Below are positions 15,421 to 23,386 of a stretch of DNA of 64,000 nucleotides, one piece after another. The translations under genes and the position numbers were made by a program. Under the pieces are notes generated by a model that was not told where the DNA came from, did not search any database, and saw nothing but the letters and a program-made list of their open reading frames with translations. The DNA is taken from assembly GCF_042650645.1 (NCBI RefSeq), contig NZ_JBHSBI010000004.1, forward strand, positions 372,001 to 436,000. Direction: 5' to 3'. Within the stretch, counting starts at the first letter, position 1. Each line of letters starts with the position of its first letter. Source of the stretch: Nonomuraea purpurea. Its GTDB lineage: Bacteria; Actinomycetota; Actinomycetes; Streptosporangiales; Streptosporangiaceae.

Positions 15421-16131
15421 TCAGTTCTTGGCGGCGGCCGAGGCGCGGGCGGCCCGCTCCATCTCGACCTTGGCGCTGGCGGCGTACTTGTCGACGTACT
15501 CCTGCCCTGACAGCTCCATCAACGCGTACATGATCTCGTCGGTCACGGCCCGCAGGACCAGGCGGTCGTCCTCCATCCCGTAGTAGCGGGAGAAGTCGAG
15601 CGGCTTGCCGAACCTGACGCCGGGCTTGATGCCGAGCTTGGGCAGCGGACGCCCCGGCGGCATCATCTCGTAGGTGTTGACCATGGCCCACGGGATGACC
15701 GGCACCCGCGACTCCAGGGCCAGCCGGGCCACACCGGTCTTGCCCTTGTAGAGGCGGCCGTCGGGTGAACGGGTGCCCTCGGGGTAGATGCCCAGGATGT
15801 GGCCCTCACGCAGGATGCGCAGCCCGGTGCGCAGCGCCGCCTCGCTGGCCTTGCCGCCCGAGCGGTCGATCGGCACGGTGCCGACCCCGCTGAAGAACAG
15901 CCGGGTGAAGAAGCCCTTCACGCCTCGGCCGGTGAAGTAGTCGGCCTTGCCCAGCGAGATGACCTTGCGGCGGATCTGGAGCGGGCCGAAGAAGTGGTCG
16001 GCGAAGGACAGATGGTTGCCGGCCAGGATCGCCGCCCCCTGTTTGGGTACGTTTTCCGCGCCCTCCGTCCATGGCCTGAACACAAGGCGGAGGAACGGGC
16101 CCAAGATGGCCTTGACCACCCAGTAGAACAC
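15421..16131 (-). CDS. 1-acyl-sn-glycerol-3-phosphate acyltransferase (PlsC family)
   Basis: A 236-residue membrane-associated enzyme that acylates lysophosphatidic acid in phospholipid synthesis. The catalytic NHLSFAD (HX4D) and the substrate motif PEGTRSPDG are present, and TVPIDRSGG is a third conserved block. A hydrophobic N-terminus (FYWVVKAILGPFLRLVF) anchors it. The GTG at 16131 has AGAGG upstream; the frame is open to 16164. It corresponds in position to the Rv2182c-like gene of the conserved mycobacterial neighbourhood. It diverges from the esterase gene. Confidence 0.9.
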   Translation of the reverse strand: MFYWVVKAILGPFLRLVFRPWTEGAENVPKQGAAILAGNHLSFADHFFGPLQIRRKVISLGKADYFTGRGVKGFFTRLFFSGVGTVPIDRSGGKASEAALRTGLRILREGHILGIYPEGTRSPDGRLYKGKTGVARLALESRVPVIPWAMVNTYEMMPPGRPLPKLGIKPGVRFGKPLDFSRYYGMEDDRLVLRAVTDEIMYALMELSGQEYVDKYAASAKVEMERAARASAAAKN

Positions 16132-16278
16132 CCCGGTACCTCTTCTCCAGCACGTTGTCGGCAAGCAGAGTCATCTTCCCATCTCGAAAGCCATGCTCCT
16201 ACACCAGCTCTCGCACAAACACCCTAGAACGTGCGACGATCGGGCAGTTCCGGGATGAAATTCCGTCAAGGAGCTGTT

Positions 16279-17037
16279 ATGCCGCTCATGCCAGGCGCAG
16301 AGCCTTACCACCACGAAGCAGGCCAGATCGGTGTTCTGCTCTGCCACGGATTCACCGGCTCGCCGCAGTCGATGCGGCCGTGGGCCGAATTCCTGGCCGG
16401 ACACGGGGTGAGCGTTTCGCTGCCCCGCCAGCCGGGGCACGGCACCCGTTGGCAGGAAATGAACAGAACCCGCTGGGAGGACTGGTACGCCGAGGTGGAG
16501 AAGGCGTTCGCGGTCCTCCAGGGCCGCTGCGCGGAGGTGTTCGTGGCCGGGCTGTCGCTGGGCGGCTGCCTCGCGCTGCGGCTGGCCGAGGTGCACGGCA
16601 GGGCGATCAGCGGCGTCGTGGCGGTCAACCCGTCGATCACGAACGACGTGCCGCTGATGAGGCTGGCGCCGCTGCTGAAATGGTTCGTGCCGTCGGTGCC
16701 CGGCGTCGCGAACGACGTCAAGAAGCCCGGCGTCACCGAGCTGGCCTACTCGCGCACCCCGGTGAAGGCGGCGGCCTCGCTGCCGAGCCTGTGGTCGCTG
16801 GTGCAGGCCGACCTGGCGAAACTGAAACAACCGCTGCTGGTCTACCACAGCCTGGAGGACCACGTGGTGAAACCGACGAGTGTGGCGATCATCCGCAGGA
16901 GGGTCCCGCAGGCCACGATCGAGGAGCTTACCGATAGCTACCATGTTGCGACGCTGGACAACGATGCCCACAGGATCTTTGCCGGGAGCCTCGACTTCAT
17001 CCGGACACATGCCTCGGTACCCTTGCAGAGGGACTGA
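16279..17037 (+). CDS. Alpha/beta hydrolase, monoacylglycerol lipase/carboxylesterase type
   Basis: A 252-residue serine hydrolase like Bacillus Est30 and mycobacterial monoacylglycerol lipases. Visible are the oxyanion loop LLCHGFTGSPQSM, the nucleophile elbow GLSLGG, the acid in HSLEDHVV and the catalytic His in DSYHVATLDND. It probably hydrolyses short-chain or monoacylglycerol esters in the cytoplasm. The ATG at 16279 has AAGGAG upstream; an earlier in-frame ATG at 16231 is not supported. It lies divergently next to the PlsC-type acyltransferase, so the pair may both act on glycerolipids. Confidence 0.9.
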   Translation: MPLMPGAEPYHHEAGQIGVLLCHGFTGSPQSMRPWAEFLAGHGVSVSLPRQPGHGTRWQEMNRTRWEDWYAEVEKAFAVLQGRCAEVFVAGLSLGGCLALRLAEVHGRAISGVVAVNPSITNDVPLMRLAPLLKWFVPSVPGVANDVKKPGVTELAYSRTPVKAAASLPSLWSLVQADLAKLKQPLLVYHSLEDHVVKPTSVAIIRRRVPQATIEELTDSYHVATLDNDAHRIFAGSLDFIRTHASVPLQRD

Positions 17038-17083
17038 TCGCACCCAGGGGGAAGTCGCGATCGCTGTGGAGAGGCCCATCTAG

Positions 17084-17539
17084 GTGACGCCCCAGAGTGA
17101 CGAGGACGAGGTCTGGCGGCAGATCGTCGCGTCCTTCAACGACACCGCCGAGCGCGACTCGGCCGACCAGCCCTGGCCGGACAGCGAGAACATCCCGGTC
17201 GAGCCGACCCGCCGGGTGGTCAAACCCTCGGAGGAACTTGAGGACGACCTCGACGACCCCGAGGGCAAGCACGACGACGAGGACGAGGACGAAGGGCACT
17301 TCCAGCCGCCCCCGCCGCCTCCCCTGCCCAAACTGGACCTGGCGACCAAACTGGCGTGGGTGGCGCTGTTCGGCGGGCCCGCCTACCTGCTGGTGGCCGC
17401 GATGGCGAGCTGGCACATGGAGGGGTGGGCGCTGTTCACGGCCGTGGCGGCCTTCATCGGGGGGTTCGTGGCGCTGGTGGTGCGCATGGGCGACGGCCCG
17501 CCCAACGACTCGGGCTGGGACGACGGGGCCGTGCTCTAG
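17084..17539 (+). CDS. Conserved membrane protein with acidic N-terminal region
   Basis: A 151-residue protein. The first ~70 residues are highly acidic and disordered (DDLDDPEGKHDDEDEDEG), followed by a poly-proline stretch (QPPPPPPLPK). Two membrane helices follow (LAWVALFGGPAYLLVAAMA and WALFTAVAAFIGGFVALVV) before an acidic tail. Proteins of this layout are conserved in actinomycetes next to the esterase, but no function is known to me. The GTG start follows the esterase gene by 46 bp. Its TAG and the stop of the convergent gene share one CTAG. Confidence 0.75.
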   Translation: MTPQSDEDEVWRQIVASFNDTAERDSADQPWPDSENIPVEPTRRVVKPSEELEDDLDDPEGKHDDEDEDEGHFQPPPPPPLPKLDLATKLAWVALFGGPAYLLVAAMASWHMEGWALFTAVAAFIGGFVALVVRMGDGPPNDSGWDDGAVL

Positions 17540-18645
17540 GACTTCGTCGTGGTGGTCCTGGGGGCGAACGATTCGACGACGTCGGTGTAGCGGTCGCGGG
17601 TGTCGACCGCGTGCCCGACGGCCCAGACCGTGCTCTTGCCCGCCAGGTAGGCCACGGCCTGCAGGCGCACGCTGCTCCTGCCCTTCTTGGCGGCGCCGCG
17701 GATGGCCTGGCACTCGCCCTTCTCGCAGCGCAGCATGTACGGCTCGGCGGCCCGCGCCGGGTCGTAGCCCGCTATCCAGTAGCGGCCCTTGCCGTCGCCG
17801 GTGACGCCGTAGAGTCTGGCCTCGGAGTCGGGCAGCGGCTGCTCGCGCCAGCGTTTGCCGTTCCAGGTGAGCACGAGCGGTGAGACCTGGCCGGGGCCTC
17901 GGTAGACGCCGCCGACGGCCATCGCCCGCTTGGCGTTGTCGACCTGGACGTCGCGCAGGTAGCCGCCGGGGATCGAGGGCAGCGGCATGGACTTCCACGA
18001 GCCGCCGGAGGAGTGGACGATCAGCGGCTCGGTGCCGGTGTCGCCGACGGCGAAGCCGCCCGCCACCGCGTAGAGCGCCCCCTTCTCCTTGGTCTCCTGC
18101 ACCGTCCAGGAGTTGCCCTGGCCGGTGAGGATGAGCCCGCGCTTCTCGCGGCTGCCGACCGCCACGACCCGGCCCGACTTGGCGTCGACGCCGCCGAGCC
18201 AGTCGCCGGCGCGCAGGCCCTGCGGCCTGACCCGGTCGAAGCCGGCCGTGTCGCCGTGGGCCAGGTAGGGCAGGCCGTCGTGCCCGTCGCCGACCGCCCA
18301 CACGTCGGAGGAGGTGACGGCGGCCAGGCCGCGCAGGTTTCCCGCCGCCGTGGCGTCGCGCACCGGCACCTCGGCCCAGGCGCTGCCGTTCCAGTGGCGG
18401 ATGGTGCCGCGGTTCTTCCAGACGTCCCAGATCTCCTGCTGGCCCACGGCCCACACGTCGTTGGGCGAGATCGCGAGCACGTCGGAGAGCGACCCGTCGG
18501 CCTGAAGGCGCACGCTGGTCGACTGCTGCCACGCCTCGATCGCGGCAGGGCGGGGATCGGCATGCGCGGCGGGCGTGGCCTGGGTCGAGGCCACGGACGT
18601 CGCCAAGATCAAGGAGAGCGCACGCCGCTGAGAGCGACGGGTCAT
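17536..18645 (-). CDS. Secreted beta-propeller protein
   Basis: A 369-residue exported protein. A Sec signal peptide (ALSLILATSVASTQATPAAHA) is followed by a propeller built from repeats of the type NDVWAVG, SDVWAVG and STVWAVG alternating with IRHWNGSAW / LTWNGKRW strands. This Kelch/Asp-box-like pattern is common in secreted actinobacterial proteins of unknown function. A cysteine pair (LRCEKGECQ) may form a disulphide. The ATG at 18645 is chosen; TTG 18651 is two codons upstream. There is no clear ribosome site, so the mRNA may be leaderless. Confidence 0.78.
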   Translation of the reverse strand: MTRRSQRRALSLILATSVASTQATPAAHADPRPAAIEAWQQSTSVRLQADGSLSDVLAISPNDVWAVGQQEIWDVWKNRGTIRHWNGSAWAEVPVRDATAAGNLRGLAAVTSSDVWAVGDGHDGLPYLAHGDTAGFDRVRPQGLRAGDWLGGVDAKSGRVVAVGSREKRGLILTGQGNSWTVQETKEKGALYAVAGGFAVGDTGTEPLIVHSSGGSWKSMPLPSIPGGYLRDVQVDNAKRAMAVGGVYRGPGQVSPLVLTWNGKRWREQPLPDSEARLYGVTGDGKGRYWIAGYDPARAAEPYMLRCEKGECQAIRGAAKKGRSSVRLQAVAYLAGKSTVWAVGHAVDTRDRYTDVVESFAPRTTTTKS

Positions 18646-18682
18646 GTACAAATGCTACGGGTTGGAGAGCCCCGGTTGCCCG

Positions 18683-19378
18683 TTAGACCCCAACTCGCAA
18701 TTCGGCCACCACGGGCAAATGGTCGCTTGCCTCGGTCAGATCGGCCATCGGGGCGTCCACTCCCCCGCACGACACGACACGCGCCTCGCGCGCGGCGAAC
18801 ACCCCGTCGATGCGCGCGGCGGGCCGCCGGGCGGGAAAGGTGAGCCCGTCGCCCATGGGCGCCGCGGCGTGGCAGTCGGTCAGGCGCCCGGCGAGGAAGC
18901 GCCAGGCCGGCTGGTGGGGTTGTTCGTTGATGTCGCCGCCGAGCACGGCCGTCGCGCGAAAGCGGCGGGCCACGCCCTCGATCAGCGCCATGGCCTCGGC
19001 CGCGTGATGGAGCCTGGCCGGCTCGTGCAGGTCGAGGTGGAGCGAGCCGACGGCCAGCCGCCTCCCCTCGGCCTCGACGACGGCGATCGCCAGCGCGCGC
19101 CGCTCCAGGGCGAGGAAGGGGCGCAGCACGTGGTGCTCGGCGTGCAGCACGCCGACGCGCGGCGCGGTGAAGACGGCCACCCCTCCGCGTCTGCCGGGGG
19201 TGGCCACGCGCAGGCCGGCGGAGGCGGCCAGCCGGGCCCGTCTGGCGCGCCAGCCGTACGATCTGGGCGCCTCCTGCAGGCACAGCACGTCGGCGCGCAG
19301 GGCGGTGATGACCCTGACCAGCGCGGGCACGCTGTCGCGCAGGCCGTGGGCGTTGTAGCTCGCGACCCTGATCGTCAG
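18683..19378 (-). CDS. Endonuclease/exonuclease/phosphatase-family protein
   Basis: A ~231-residue enzyme of the EEP superfamily (DNase I, phosphodiesterase or lipid phosphatase fold). The diagnostic motifs are RVASYNAHG, LCLQEAP (metal Glu), GSLHLDLH, GGDINEQP and the C-terminal SDHLPVVAEL. The substrate cannot be read. No ATG, GTG or TTG lies near the natural N-terminus. The frame reads CTG-ACG-ATC where homologues start, and that CTG overlaps the stop of the upstream glucokinase gene (CTGA). I therefore place the start at a rare CTG, translationally coupled to the ROK gene. The frame stays open upstream but inside glkA. Confidence 0.75.
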   Translation of the reverse strand: MTIRVASYNAHGLRDSVPALVRVITALRADVLCLQEAPRSYGWRARRARLAASAGLRVATPGRRGGVAVFTAPRVGVLHAEHHVLRPFLALERRALAIAVVEAEGRRLAVGSLHLDLHEPARLHHAAEAMALIEGVARRFRATAVLGGDINEQPHQPAWRFLAGRLTDCHAAAPMGDGLTFPARRPAARIDGVFAAREARVVSCGGVDAPMADLTEASDHLPVVAELRVGV

Positions 19379-20307
19379 CGCTGCCTGGCCAGGTCCGCGG
19401 CGCCCACGAGGCCCGCGGAAGCGCCCAGCTCGGCCAGCCGGATCTCGGCCAGCGGCCGGTGGCCGCGGCCGGTGAGCCGCTTGGCGAAGGTCTCGCGGGC
19501 CCGGTCGATGAACAGGTCGGCGGCGCGTGAGACGCCGCCGCCGATGATGAAGCAGCCGGGGTCGAGGATGGCGGCCATGTCGGCCATGCCCTGGCCCAGC
19601 CAGTCGGCCAGGCTGGCGAACGCCTCCAGCGAGGCGTCGTCGCCGAGCCGCGCGGCCTCGGTCACCTCCTCGCCCTCGATCTTGCCTCCGGCCAGCCCGA
19701 GCAGGATCTCCGCCCGCTCGGGCCCGGCCTCCGCGATCTCCCTGGCGTCCTTGACGAGGGCCTGGCCGCTGGCGTACTGCTCCCAGCAGCCGACGTTGCC
19801 GCAGCCGCACTGCCGCCCTCCGGGGACGACCTGCATGTGGCCCAGCTCGGCGCCCATGCCCCAGCGGCCTCGGAAGAGGGCGCCGTCGAAGACCAGTCCG
19901 CCGCCGATGCCGGTGCCGAGCGTGACGCAGACCACGTGGGACTGGCCCCTGCCGGCACCGAACCTGGTCTCGCCCCAGGCCATGGCGTTGGCGTCGTTCT
20001 CGATCACCACGGGCAGGCCGACCAAAGCGCTGATCTTCTTCTGCAGCGGCTCCTCGCGCCAGGCCAGGTTGGGGGCGAAGCGCACCATCGAGCGGCTCTC
20101 GTCGACGAACCCGGCCGCGCCGACCCCGACGGCCTCGATCTGCCTGCCCTCGGACAGCTCGCGAACGACGTCGGCCACCGTCTCGGCCACCACCTCGGGG
20201 CGGTCGGCGGCGGTGGGCCTGAGCGTGTGTTCGACGATCTTTCCCGCGTCGTCGACCACACCCGCGGCGACCTTGGTCCCGCCGATGTCGACACCGATCG
20301 TGAGCAT
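19375..20307 (-). CDS. glkA: ROK-family glucokinase
   Basis: A 310-residue sugar kinase that phosphorylates glucose with ATP. In Streptomyces the orthologue is also central to carbon catabolite repression. The phosphate-1 motif is GVDIGGTKVAAGVVD and the catalytic region is ENDANAMAWGE. The phosphate-2 motif is TLGTGIGGGLV, with the zinc motif CGCGNVGCWEQYASG that defines ROK glucokinases. Length is typical. It is followed by the EEP gene with an overlapping stop/start and preceded by DUF5304 and arsA genes on the same strand, so this is probably one long operon. Confidence 0.93.
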   Translation of the reverse strand: MLTIGVDIGGTKVAAGVVDDAGKIVEHTLRPTAADRPEVVAETVADVVRELSEGRQIEAVGVGAAGFVDESRSMVRFAPNLAWREEPLQKKISALVGLPVVIENDANAMAWGETRFGAGRGQSHVVCVTLGTGIGGGLVFDGALFRGRWGMGAELGHMQVVPGGRQCGCGNVGCWEQYASGQALVKDAREIAEAGPERAEILLGLAGGKIEGEEVTEAARLGDDASLEAFASLADWLGQGMADMAAILDPGCFIIGGGVSRAADLFIDRARETFAKRLTGRGHRPLAEIRLAELGASAGLVGAADLARQR

Positions 20308-20322
20308 GCCCCTGTCGTCTCC

Positions 20323-20712
20323 CTATCCCAGATCTATGTGTTCGACGTCGTCGCGGCGATCGCGGCTGTCACGCGGCCCGCGGGGGGCGGGCTTGCTCAG
20401 CGCGTCGACGGCGCCGCGGAAGGCGGCGAACAGCTCGCCGCCCGCGGCCATCAGGTGTCCCGTCACGTCGGAATCGGACTCGCGCTGCGCCGCGATCGCC
20501 CGGCAGAACGGGCAGGCGCGGCAGATGTACTCGTCGTGGGGTTCGGACACGGCCTCCTCCCACACATCGCGTTCTCTTCGCCCGCCTCCGGTGAAGGAGT
20601 TGAACACGCTCCTGCCCATTTGGCGGGTGGCCCGCCCCTGGATCGACTCCAGCAGCTTGCGCGCCTCGTCGGCGACGGTGCCGATGGGGTCTCTGTCGTT
20701 GTTCTCGGTCAT
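20323..20712 (-). CDS. DUF5304 protein
   Basis: A 129-residue actinobacterial protein. The N-terminal half is helical (DPIGTVADEARKLLESIQGR). A CxxCPFC-type motif in ICRACPFCRAI at residues ~64-74 could bind zinc or undergo thiol chemistry. The C-terminus is charged and disordered. The function is unknown. It sits between arsA and glkA on the same strand with short gaps, and this neighbourhood is conserved in streptomycetes, which supports a real gene. The ATG at 20712 follows GGGAGGGCCAC. Confidence 0.8.
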   Translation of the reverse strand: MTENNDRDPIGTVADEARKLLESIQGRATRQMGRSVFNSFTGGGRRERDVWEEAVSEPHDEYICRACPFCRAIAAQRESDSDVTGHLMAAGGELFAAFRGAVDALSKPAPRGPRDSRDRRDDVEHIDLG

Positions 20713-20757
20713 GTGGCCCTCCCTGACTTCGTGGGGTCGCTCATCCTCCTCAACTCA

Positions 20758-21954
20758 TCAGGGCTCGGATTCGCTCCCCGAGCTGAACGGTAGTGCGGAA
20801 TCGGCCTCGTGTGGCTCGACGAACCTGACGCTGAGCACTCCGTCGCGGAGCGCGGCACCGCTGATCTTCCTGCGGGCCAGCGCCGCGGGCAACGCCAGCA
20901 CCCTGCGGTACGGCCCGGCCGTGACGATCAGCTCCTCGCCCTTGCGGGCCAGATCGACGTCGCCGCGCTCGGCGCCGGGCAGGTCGAGCGTCAGCTCGTC
21001 GGCGCTCAGCCGCAGCGGCGGCGGGGCGGTGGGGGCGGCGAACGGGTCGGATCCCGCGTACATGGCCGCGCCCAGCTCGGCCAGCGCGTCCTTGCCGATG
21101 GGCTCGCCCGGCAGGTAGGGGACGACGTGGATGGGCAGCGGCGCGAACGACTGCTCGGCCTCGGCCAGCAGCCGCGACTGCGCCGCCACCCACTGGGCGC
21201 GCCACTCGTCGGCGCCCTCGGAGGGGAAGACCCGGTTGGCGATGACGCCGTCGACGCGGTAGCCGTACAGGTTGAGCGAGGTGAGGGTGCGCCTGGCCTC
21301 GGCCAGCACCACGGACTCCGGCGTCAGGACCAGCCGCACGGAGGCGTGGGAGCCGGTGAGCAGCTCGCGCACCTCCATCAGGCCGCGGTGGAAGCGCTCC
21401 ACGGCGCTCATGACCTCATCGCCCGGCGCGCTGACGTGGGCGAGGCCGCGCACGAACGGCGAGACGAGCTTGACGATCCTGCGGCCGAGCGGCATGAGCC
21501 TGGTGACGTGCCAGTCGAGCGCCTCGGGCAGGGCCAGCAGGCGCAGCGTCTCGGCGGTGGGCGCGCAGTCGACCACGATCACGTCCCAGCGGCCCTCGCG
21601 GGCATGATCGCGCAGCTCCAGCAGGGCGATGACCTCTTCCGCGCCGGGAAGGACGGTGATCTCCTCGGAGGTGATCTCGTCGAGGCCGAGCTCGACGAGC
21701 ACGCCCTTGGCGTACTCCTGCAGTTCGCCCCAGTGGCGCTCCAGCGTCTTCTGGGTGTCGACCTGGTGCAGGTGGAGGCCGGGCGCGACCTCGCCGGGCT
21801 CGACGCCGAGCGCGTCGGCCAGCGAGTGCGCGGTGTCGGTCGAGACGATCAGCGTCTTGAGGCCGCGGCCGGCCGCGAGCGTGGCGGTCGCGGCGGCGGC
21901 CGTGGTCTTGCCGACGCCGCCCTTGCCGGTGAAGAGCAGAACCCTCGGGTGCAA
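20758..21954 (-). CDS. ArsA/Get3-family ATPase with C-terminal HSP20-like domain
   Basis: A 398-residue cytosolic ATPase of the SIMIBI class. The deviant Walker A is FTGKGGVGKTT at residues 8-18, switch I is STDTAHSLADALG and switch II is VDCAPTAETLRLL. The last ~80 residues (LRLSADELTLDLPGAERGDV) form an alpha-crystallin-like domain typical of actinobacterial and cyanobacterial ArsA homologues. It lacks the arsenite Cys triad and no ars genes are nearby, so arsenic resistance is unlikely. A targeting or lipid-linked role is more plausible. The start is TTG 21954, just after the SRPBCC stop (TGAGTTG), implying coupling. It matches Rv2184c in the conserved locus. Confidence 0.88.
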   Translation of the reverse strand: MHPRVLLFTGKGGVGKTTAAAATATLAAGRGLKTLIVSTDTAHSLADALGVEPGEVAPGLHLHQVDTQKTLERHWGELQEYAKGVLVELGLDEITSEEITVLPGAEEVIALLELRDHAREGRWDVIVVDCAPTAETLRLLALPEALDWHVTRLMPLGRRIVKLVSPFVRGLAHVSAPGDEVMSAVERFHRGLMEVRELLTGSHASVRLVLTPESVVLAEARRTLTSLNLYGYRVDGVIANRVFPSEGADEWRAQWVAAQSRLLAEAEQSFAPLPIHVVPYLPGEPIGKDALAELGAAMYAGSDPFAAPTAPPPLRLSADELTLDLPGAERGDVDLARKGEELIVTAGPYRRVLALPAALARRKISGAALRDGVLSVRFVEPHEADSALPFSSGSESEP

Positions 21955-21955
21955 C

Positions 21956-22393
21956 TCAGCGGCCCTCGACGCGCTTCTTGAGACCCTTGAGCGCGGTGTC
22001 CACGATCACCCGTTCCGCCTTGCGCTTGACCATTCCGATCATGGGCACGCTCAGGTCGACGACCAGCTCGTACGTCACGTCGGTGCCCCTGCCCGTGTCG
22101 GACAGCAGGTAACTTCCGCGCAGGTCGGAGACCATCTTGCCGGGCTCGACGACCTGCCAGCTCACCGCCTGTTCGCCCTGCCAGGCGTAGCCGAGGGTGT
22201 AGGTGTCGCTGATCATCCCGGCGTCGAGGACGAACCGCACCCGATGCGGTCTGTCGTCCTCGCCCGTGGCGAGCACCTCGGCGCTCTTGATCGATCCGGC
22301 CCACTCGGGGTAGGCGGGGAAGTCCGCTATGACCGCCATGACGTCGGAGCGCGGCGCGCCGACGGAGATGGTCGAAGTGGTGCGATCAGCCAT
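21956..22393 (-). CDS. SRPBCC (START-like) lipid-binding protein
   Basis: A 145-residue single-domain SRPBCC protein (polyketide cyclase/dehydrase family). Typical parts are ISVGAPRSDVMAVIADFPAYP, the ITDL-like strand region YTLGYAWQGE, and the long C-terminal helix MVKRKAERVIVDTALKGLKKRV. Such folds bind hydrophobic ligands. The ATG at 22393 is preferred over GTG 22402. It is the first gene of the run SRPBCC-arsA-DUF5304-glkA-EEP, and its pairing with ArsA matches Rv2185c-Rv2184c of mycobacteria. The pair may handle a lipid or lipidated client; this is inference. Confidence 0.87.
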   Translation of the reverse strand: MADRTTSTISVGAPRSDVMAVIADFPAYPEWAGSIKSAEVLATGEDDRPHRVRFVLDAGMISDTYTLGYAWQGEQAVSWQVVEPGKMVSDLRGSYLLSDTGRGTDVTYELVVDLSVPMIGMVKRKAERVIVDTALKGLKKRVEGR

Positions 22394-22465
22394 GCGATCC
22401 ACCGTAGTGCAGAATCGGCCGCTTGCGGTGGACGCTGCCCGCGGTGCACCGCCATATCGGGCAGG

Positions 22466-23233
22466 TCACCATTCGAGGACGAACGGAACGCCCCTTCCCC
22501 GGAAGTGCCCCACGTTCACACACTCGGTGCGGCCGATACGGGTGCGCTCGCGCAGGGGGTTGTGCACGTGGCCGAACAGGGCGTAGCGCGGCTGGGTGCG
22601 CATGATCGCCTGCAGCGTGGCCTCGCTGCCGCGTTCGAAGCGCCGGGCGACCACGTCGTAGAGCAGCTCGGGGACGGCCGGCGGGATGTGGCAGCACAGC
22701 ACGTCGACCTCACCGAGGGCCTCGACCTTGGCCGCGTACTCCTCCTCGCCGATCTCGTACGGGGTGCGGTAGGGCGTCTTGAGCCCGCCGCCGACGAACC
22801 CGAACCGCAGGCCCCCGATCTCCGCCACCTCCCCGTCGAGCACCCGGTGGCCGGGCCTGAGGTAGTCGGCCCACAGGCGCGGCAGATCGACGTTGCCGTA
22901 GGTGAGGTAGGCGGGGGTGGGCATGGCGGCGAACAGGGTCTCGTACTGGGCGCGGACGTTGCGTTCGATGTGCTCGCGCGGGTCGCCGTCGAGCGTGGAC
23001 CACAGCCGCGCCGACATGGCCCTGGCCTCGTCGAACCGCTTGGCCGTGCGCAGCCCGATGAACTCGGCGGCCCGCTCGGGGCCGAACAGGTCGGCGAAGA
23101 TACCCTGCGCGTGGTCGTCGTAGTCGACGAAGAGGATCAGGTCGCCCAGGCAGACCAGCGCGTCGGCACCGTCGCCGGCCCTGGCCAGCGCGTCCGCCCT
23201 GCCGTGCACGTCGCTCACCACGTGGACCCTCAT
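22466..23233 (-). CDS. Calcineurin-like metallophosphoesterase
   Basis: A 255-residue phosphoesterase with the bimetal signature MRVHVVSDVHGR (D-x-H), CLGDLI (G-D), TYGNVD (GN-D/H-E variant), CCHIP and GHVHNP. In GNVD the usual His-Glu is replaced by Val-Asp, a known variant in this family. The substrate is unknown. The ATG at 23233 diverges from the acyl-CoA ligase gene, with 153 bp of shared promoter space. The same divergent pairing with a fadD15-like gene occurs in other actinobacteria. Confidence 0.88.
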   Translation of the reverse strand: MRVHVVSDVHGRADALARAGDGADALVCLGDLILFVDYDDHAQGIFADLFGPERAAEFIGLRTAKRFDEARAMSARLWSTLDGDPREHIERNVRAQYETLFAAMPTPAYLTYGNVDLPRLWADYLRPGHRVLDGEVAEIGGLRFGFVGGGLKTPYRTPYEIGEEEYAAKVEALGEVDVLCCHIPPAVPELLYDVVARRFERGSEATLQAIMRTQPRYALFGHVHNPLRERTRIGRTECVNVGHFRGRGVPFVLEW

Positions 23234-23386
23234 GAGGGGAATCCTAGGCGCACCCGTCGTCGCGGACGCGTGCCCAGGGGTTTCGGCTGCTAGCGTGATG
23301 AACGTCCCCTTGGTAACGCCTCTGTGACAGATCTACCCGCCCGTAACGTGAGCCGGTAACGTCCAGGCGGTCCCCGAAGAGGAGTT

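Noticed and set aside
20758..21954. Arsenic-resistance ATPase
   Set aside because: No arsenite Cys triad and no arsB, arsC or arsR nearby; the HSP20-like C-terminus and synteny point to the Rv2184c-type group.
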